A stretch of 32,332 bases of DNA from assembly GCA_009903405.1 (NCBI GenBank), contig PRCZ01000014.1, positions 1 through 32,332 of the forward strand, in the 5' to 3' direction. The notes below the pieces were generated by a model that was given only the letters and a program-made list of their open reading frames with translations, was not told the origin of the DNA and ran no database searches. This stretch comes from Candidatus Methanophaga sp. AG-394-G06 (GTDB lineage Archaea; Halobacteriota; Syntropharchaeia; Alkanophagales; Methanospirareceae). The translations under genes were made by a program, and so were the position numbers. Positions 29,019-32,332 of this stretch are shown here, piece after piece. Position 1 is the first letter of the stretch. Each line of letters starts with the position of its first letter.

Positions 29019-30469
29019 TCTATCACTTCCCAATGTCCGCCCTTAGCAGGACCTACTCTTTTAATTATACCCAGGTTTTTTAATTTCAAAATATTTTTAT
29101 CAACAGCAGTATCACTAATATTTAATATTTCAGACATTTTATTTTTAGTAATTTTTTCATCTTCTAAAATTAAAAGGACAATTTTTAACTGGTTTTCTAC
29201 CAACTTACTACCAACCTTTTCTACCAACTTACTACCAACCGTATTTTCCAGCAGAGTTAGTAATTCCTTTCTTGATAAATTCTGGATTTTTTGACCAGTT
29301 TTCTCCACAGTTTTCTGTGGTTCCGTTACAGCACCTTTAATCATTGTTTTATCAGATAGAGTCGTATAGAAAGAATGCTCATAGAACTTGAATTCAGGAG
29401 CCGGTAAATTTGATGATTTCATTGCCCTCATTATCCTGTTAATTCCTGTTCCCAGCTTTTCAACAAAAATGGTCCTTGCTAAAAGTGATGCGATAATAGG
29501 GTTTCTTGTTTTACTTATTGTGCCAAACTCTTCGGGCTTTAACCATTTAACAAGTCCACCAGGATTAAAAACAACTATTTTATTCCTATATACCTCTACC
29601 ATAATATCAGAAGATTTATCAAAATAATCTCTATGCATTATTGCATTTACTATTACTTCTCTATATGCTTCTTCAGGATACTGTGGTATTTCCTTTCTTC
29701 TTGCCGTTTTTATTTCAAACTCTATCTTTATCCTTCTTTTTACAAAGTTGATTGCCTGCTTTATGTTTTCCAAAATCCCGTCGTCGTATATTTTCCTGTC
29801 TAAAATATTTACCTTGTCATTTGTTTGATACTCCACACAAACAACTTTTGAGGTCATAAAGAATTTCGCGGGATTTTTGGCAAAAAACAATATTCCTACA
29901 TTATTCAGCAAAATTTTGTTTTTTACCTTCTTAGCAATACCAAGATTGGTAAGCAGCGATTCATCATCAGTAATATCTGTTAATTTCGCTTCTTTCAGAT
30001 AATCACTAAATTTTTGCTTATCAAAATCATCTGGATAGATAAAGTCTTCATTTATCTGCTCGTCAAATGTTAATCTACCCTCGGTATAAGCAAAAGAGAG
30101 AATCTCATCTCTTGAAAGTTTCTGTGAATTTGGACCATTTCTTATAAAGAAACCTTGTGAACACGAATAAGGCTTTTTGTCGCCCTCTGGCACTTCAAGA
30201 ACTAATATCCTGTTTTTATATGCAGATAGCTTGATTTCAATAGGTGGCTCGCAATTTCGTGCAATATCAAATATTTGGGATTTAAGCTTATTTGTGACTT
30301 TTATTCCTTTTATTTCGCCGCTGTCTGTTACTCCAATAAAAATTCTACCACCTTGAGAATTGGAAAAGGCAACCATCTCTTTTGCAATGTTTTTATCAAC
30401 GTCCTCTTTAAATTCCACAAAGAAACTTTCGCCTGTTTTCAGGATAAGTTCAAAATCTTTATCATCCAT
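29015..30469 (-). CDS. AlbA_2/GHKL-like ATPase/winged-helix regulator
   Basis: 484 residues from ATG 30469. The AlbA_2 domain is near 10-125 (TGESFFVEFKEDVDKNIAKE, GGRIFIGVTDSGEIKGI), a linker region extends to about 230, and the ATPase-like region covers about 235-380 (PEEAYREVIVNAIMHRDYFD, VVFNPGGLVKWL, VEKLGTGINRIM). The C-terminal 70 residues form a winged helix (KNKMSEILNISDTAVDKNILKLKNLGIIKRVG). Proteins with this layout (COG2865 type) are annotated as regulators and are common in defence loci. A Shine-Dalgarno GAGGTG lies 7 bases before ATG 30469, so the TTG at 30487 is less likely. It directly follows hsdM (4 bases) and overlaps hsdS by 4 bases. A tandem VGSKLVE(K/N) octapeptide repeat links the domains. 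Confidence 0.85.
   Translation of the reverse strand: MDDKDFELILKTGESFFVEFKEDVDKNIAKEMVAFSNSQGGRIFIGVTDSGEIKGIKVTNKLKSQIFDIARNCEPPIEIKLSAYKNRILVLEVPEGDKKPYSCSQGFFIRNGPNSQKLSRDEILSFAYTEGRLTFDEQINEDFIYPDDFDKQKFSDYLKEAKLTDITDDESLLTNLGIAKKVKNKILLNNVGILFFAKNPAKFFMTSKVVCVEYQTNDKVNILDRKIYDDGILENIKQAINFVKRRIKIEFEIKTARRKEIPQYPEEAYREVIVNAIMHRDYFDKSSDIMVEVYRNKIVVFNPGGLVKWLKPEEFGTISKTRNPIIASLLARTIFVEKLGTGINRIMRAMKSSNLPAPEFKFYEHSFYTTLSDKTMIKGAVTEPQKTVEKTGQKIQNLSRKELLTLLENTVGSKLVEKVGSKLVENQLKIVLLILEDEKITKNKMSEILNISDTAVDKNILKLKNLGIIKRVGPAKGGHWEVIE
29193..29240. repeat. Two perfect 24-bp tandem copies within the AlbA_2 gene
   Basis: TTTTCTACCAACTTACTACC plus AACC occurs twice in a row. On the coding (minus) strand each copy reads as eight residues, VGSKLVE followed by K or N, in the linker before the winged helix. 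Similar VGEKVGEK-like linkers are known in this protein group, so copy number may vary between strains. Confidence 0.7.
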
Positions 30470-30473
30470 TCTA

Positions 30474-32330
30474 CTACACCTCTCCAAATAATCCTTGAAT
30501 CTCCCCGATAACCTCTTTTATATCGCTCTCGATCTCTTCCAAAGCTCTTGGAGGCGTATACTCATAAAAATACTTAGTAAAATTAATCTCATAGCCAACC
30601 TTGTCCTTTTTCCTGTCCATCCAGGCATCAGGATAATAAGGCTTAACCTCTTTTTCAAAATACTTTTCAATATCCTGCTTTAACGGAATCTTCTCAGAAT
30701 CTCTTAAATTAGGGTCCGGCAACTTATTGCCTTTTTTATCCAGAACATAATCCGCAGTATCGTCATGCTCAGACAAAGCAAGAATAATGTTTTTAATGAA
30801 AATCGGTGATAAATCAAATCCTTTCAACGCTTCTTTAACTTGGGATTCAAACTCTTCCCAGCTCTTGTATAAATTGTTTCCAATCGCTTTTAATGCATTA
30901 TTAATCTCTTCTTGTTTCTTCCTGCCTTCCTCTTCTTCTTTCAATTTCAAATCAGGGTTCTTTTTCTTACTTTCTGCTAATTTCGCAAATGCTTTAACAG
31001 AATAAAGATCCTCACGCCTTTCCTCTGCGACTTGATAATTCAACTGCAAAGGTCTTTCAACAATAACTTTAGTATAGCCAAATACTTCATTATCAAAGAT
31101 TTTACAATATTTGTTTTCTTCAAAATTGTCATACAACACAACAATCTCCTTATTATCCTCGCTAGAGAGATAATTCCTTTTATTCCCTAAACTTTTCCGC
31201 ATTTTTTTAGAGAAGGAAGTAGCATCAATCAACTGTATTTTGCCGACTCTTTCTGAAGATTTTTCATTAGTCAATACCCAAATATATGTATGGATGCCCG
31301 TATTGAAAAACAATTGATCGGGTAATGCAATTATTGCTTCAACGAAATCAAAATCATTCTCAATCATCCATTTTCTTATATCGCTTTCTCCCTGCCCAGC
31401 GTCTCCAGTAAATAATGGGGAGCCGTTTGTAATCACAGCAATTCGTGATTTTTCCTTTAATTTCATCTTAGAAATCATGTGCTGCAAGAATAACAACTGC
31501 CCGTCATTTATCCGCGGTAGTCCTGCACCAAATCTTCCTCCAAACCCCCTTTCAGCTTCGTTTTTTACTGCTTCTGCATCCTGCTCCCATTTTCTGCCGT
31601 AAGGAGGATTAGAAATGATAAAATCGAATTTATCATCAGGAAATTGATCTTTTGAAAGCGTGCTGGAAGGACCCCGGATATTCTTATCGTTCTCTCCTTT
31701 CATTAGCATATCTGCCTTACAAATGGCATAAATCTCTGGATTAACCTCTTGTCCAAATAAAACAACATCAACTTCCTTATTTATGCTCATGATAAAATCT
31801 TCACAACTTGTGAGCATCCCCCCTGTACCACAGGCAGGGTCATACACGGTTTTGATAATATTCCTCTGTTTCAGATTCTCGCCATTCTCAACAAAAATTA
31901 ACCTGGTCATTACGTTAACAACATCTCTGGGAGTAAAGTGCTCTCCTGCTTCCTCATTTGACTGCTCTGCAAACTTCCTTATTAACTCTTCAAAAATAGT
32001 TCCCATTTCATGATTAGAAACAATATCCGGATGGAGGTCAACTTTTGATTCTGAGAATTTTTTGATTAGTCGAAACAAAAGATCTGCTTTAGCCAATTCT
32101 CTGATACGCTCTTTAATTTTAAAGTTCTCAAAAATATCTTGAACATTGCTGCTAAAACAGTCAAGATAATGCATTACGTTCTGTTCAATATGTTCCGGGT
32201 CTTCAAGCAACGCCTTAAAATCGTATTTTGAATAATTATAAAACCCTAATGGATTCCCCTTTTTATCCTTTGCCACACTTAGACGCACCGGTTCCAGATT
32301 TTCAAACTGACCTGTATATTTGTTGTAAGC
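30474..32330 (-). CDS. hsdM: Type I restriction enzyme, M (adenine methyltransferase) subunit, N-terminus outside window
   Basis: About 618 residues are visible; the frame is open to the right edge (AYNKYTGQFENLEPVRL), so the first residues lie outside. N6-adenine methyltransferase motifs: SAM-binding DPACGTGGML and catalytic NPPYGRKW. FEELIRKFAEQSNEEAGEHFTPRDV is the typical entry. The C-terminal extension (LRDSEKIPLKQDIEKYFEKEVKPYYPDAW ... GYEINFTKYFYEYTPPRALEEIE) belongs to the long HsdM class. A charged coiled segment KEEEEGRKKQEEINN lies before it. With HsdS it methylates host sites and protects them from HsdR. It is first in the visible operon; the AlbA_2 gene begins 4 bases after the stop codon. 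The GTG at 32288 is not the true start. Confidence 0.93.
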   Translation of the reverse strand, partial: AYNKYTGQFENLEPVRLSVAKDKKGNPLGFYNYSKYDFKALLEDPEHIEQNVMHYLDCFSSNVQDIFENFKIKERIRELAKADLLFRLIKKFSESKVDLHPDIVSNHEMGTIFEELIRKFAEQSNEEAGEHFTPRDVVNVMTRLIFVENGENLKQRNIIKTVYDPACGTGGMLTSCEDFIMSINKEVDVVLFGQEVNPEIYAICKADMLMKGENDKNIRGPSSTLSKDQFPDDKFDFIISNPPYGRKWEQDAEAVKNEAERGFGGRFGAGLPRINDGQLLFLQHMISKMKLKEKSRIAVITNGSPLFTGDAGQGESDIRKWMIENDFDFVEAIIALPDQLFFNTGIHTYIWVLTNEKSSERVGKIQLIDATSFSKKMRKSLGNKRNYLSSEDNKEIVVLYDNFEENKYCKIFDNEVFGYTKVIVERPLQLNYQVAEERREDLYSVKAFAKLAESKKKNPDLKLKEEEEGRKKQEEINNALKAIGNNLYKSWEEFESQVKEALKGFDLSPIFIKNIILALSEHDDTADYVLDKKGNKLPDPNLRDSEKIPLKQDIEKYFEKEVKPYYPDAWMDRKKDKVGYEINFTKYFYEYTPPRALEEIESDIKEVIGEIQGLFGEV

Positions 32331-32332
32331 TT

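Noticed and set aside
1-32332. tRNA, rRNA and transposase genes
   Set aside because: None recognised on either strand by reading; no cloverleaf-like CCA-ending element, rRNA core sequence or transposase motif was seen.

Overview
The window looks like archaeal DNA, most probably from a euryarchaeon of the methanogen/ANME (Methanophagales/ANME-1-like) lineage. The basis is BRE/TATA-type promoters, several probably leaderless starts, GGTGG-type ribosome binding sites, an F420 biosynthesis gene (cofE), a complete MvhD-FrhB-HdrC-HdrB-HdrA operon, and ArnR1-like winged-helix domains attached to or beside histidine kinases. The lineage is an inference. No rRNA, tRNA or mcr gene is present to fix it.

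Region 1 (1-9270) is a signalling island. It holds the end of a FIST sensor gene, a membrane sensor kinase, two near-identical Rcp1-like response regulators, a REC-kinase-winged-helix fusion, a second REC-kinase, a lone winged-helix protein, and a divergent HTH-PAS-GAF-PAS regulator with its own REC protein. The kinases are mosaic copies of one another. Simple-sequence repeats (AATTCGTAATTG type and GGGAGACGGGAG type) lie between the genes, and a four-helix-bundle gene sits inside a long GA/CT-rich inverted repeat.

Region 2 (9338-15100) is a tightly packed five-gene operon behind a strong promoter. It encodes a soluble heterodisulfide-reductase-type electron transfer complex with an F420-binding FrhB-like subunit and an MvhD adaptor. 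Its HdrA is double length. The likely role is electron bifurcation or confurcation between F420/F420H2, ferredoxin and a disulfide.

Region 3 (15119-22376) is mixed metabolism: a DUF362 protein, a methyltransferase, cofE flanked by two copies of a hairpin-prone repeat, a 4x[4Fe-4S] ferredoxin paired with a tungsten aldehyde:ferredoxin oxidoreductase, a truncated TMEM175-like channel and an RNase J-like beta-CASP nuclease. The electron carriers (ferredoxin, F420) link it to region 2.

Region 4 (22447-32332) begins with adenylate kinase and then becomes visibly AT-rich. It carries radC and, facing it, a type I restriction-modification operon in the order hsdM - AlbA_2/ATPase - hsdS - AlbA_2/ATPase - hsdR. 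The genes overlap or abut, and two Schlafen/AlbA_2-type regulators are interleaved between the three RM subunits. This looks like a horizontally acquired defence island. hsdM runs off the right edge, which ends at a HindIII site.
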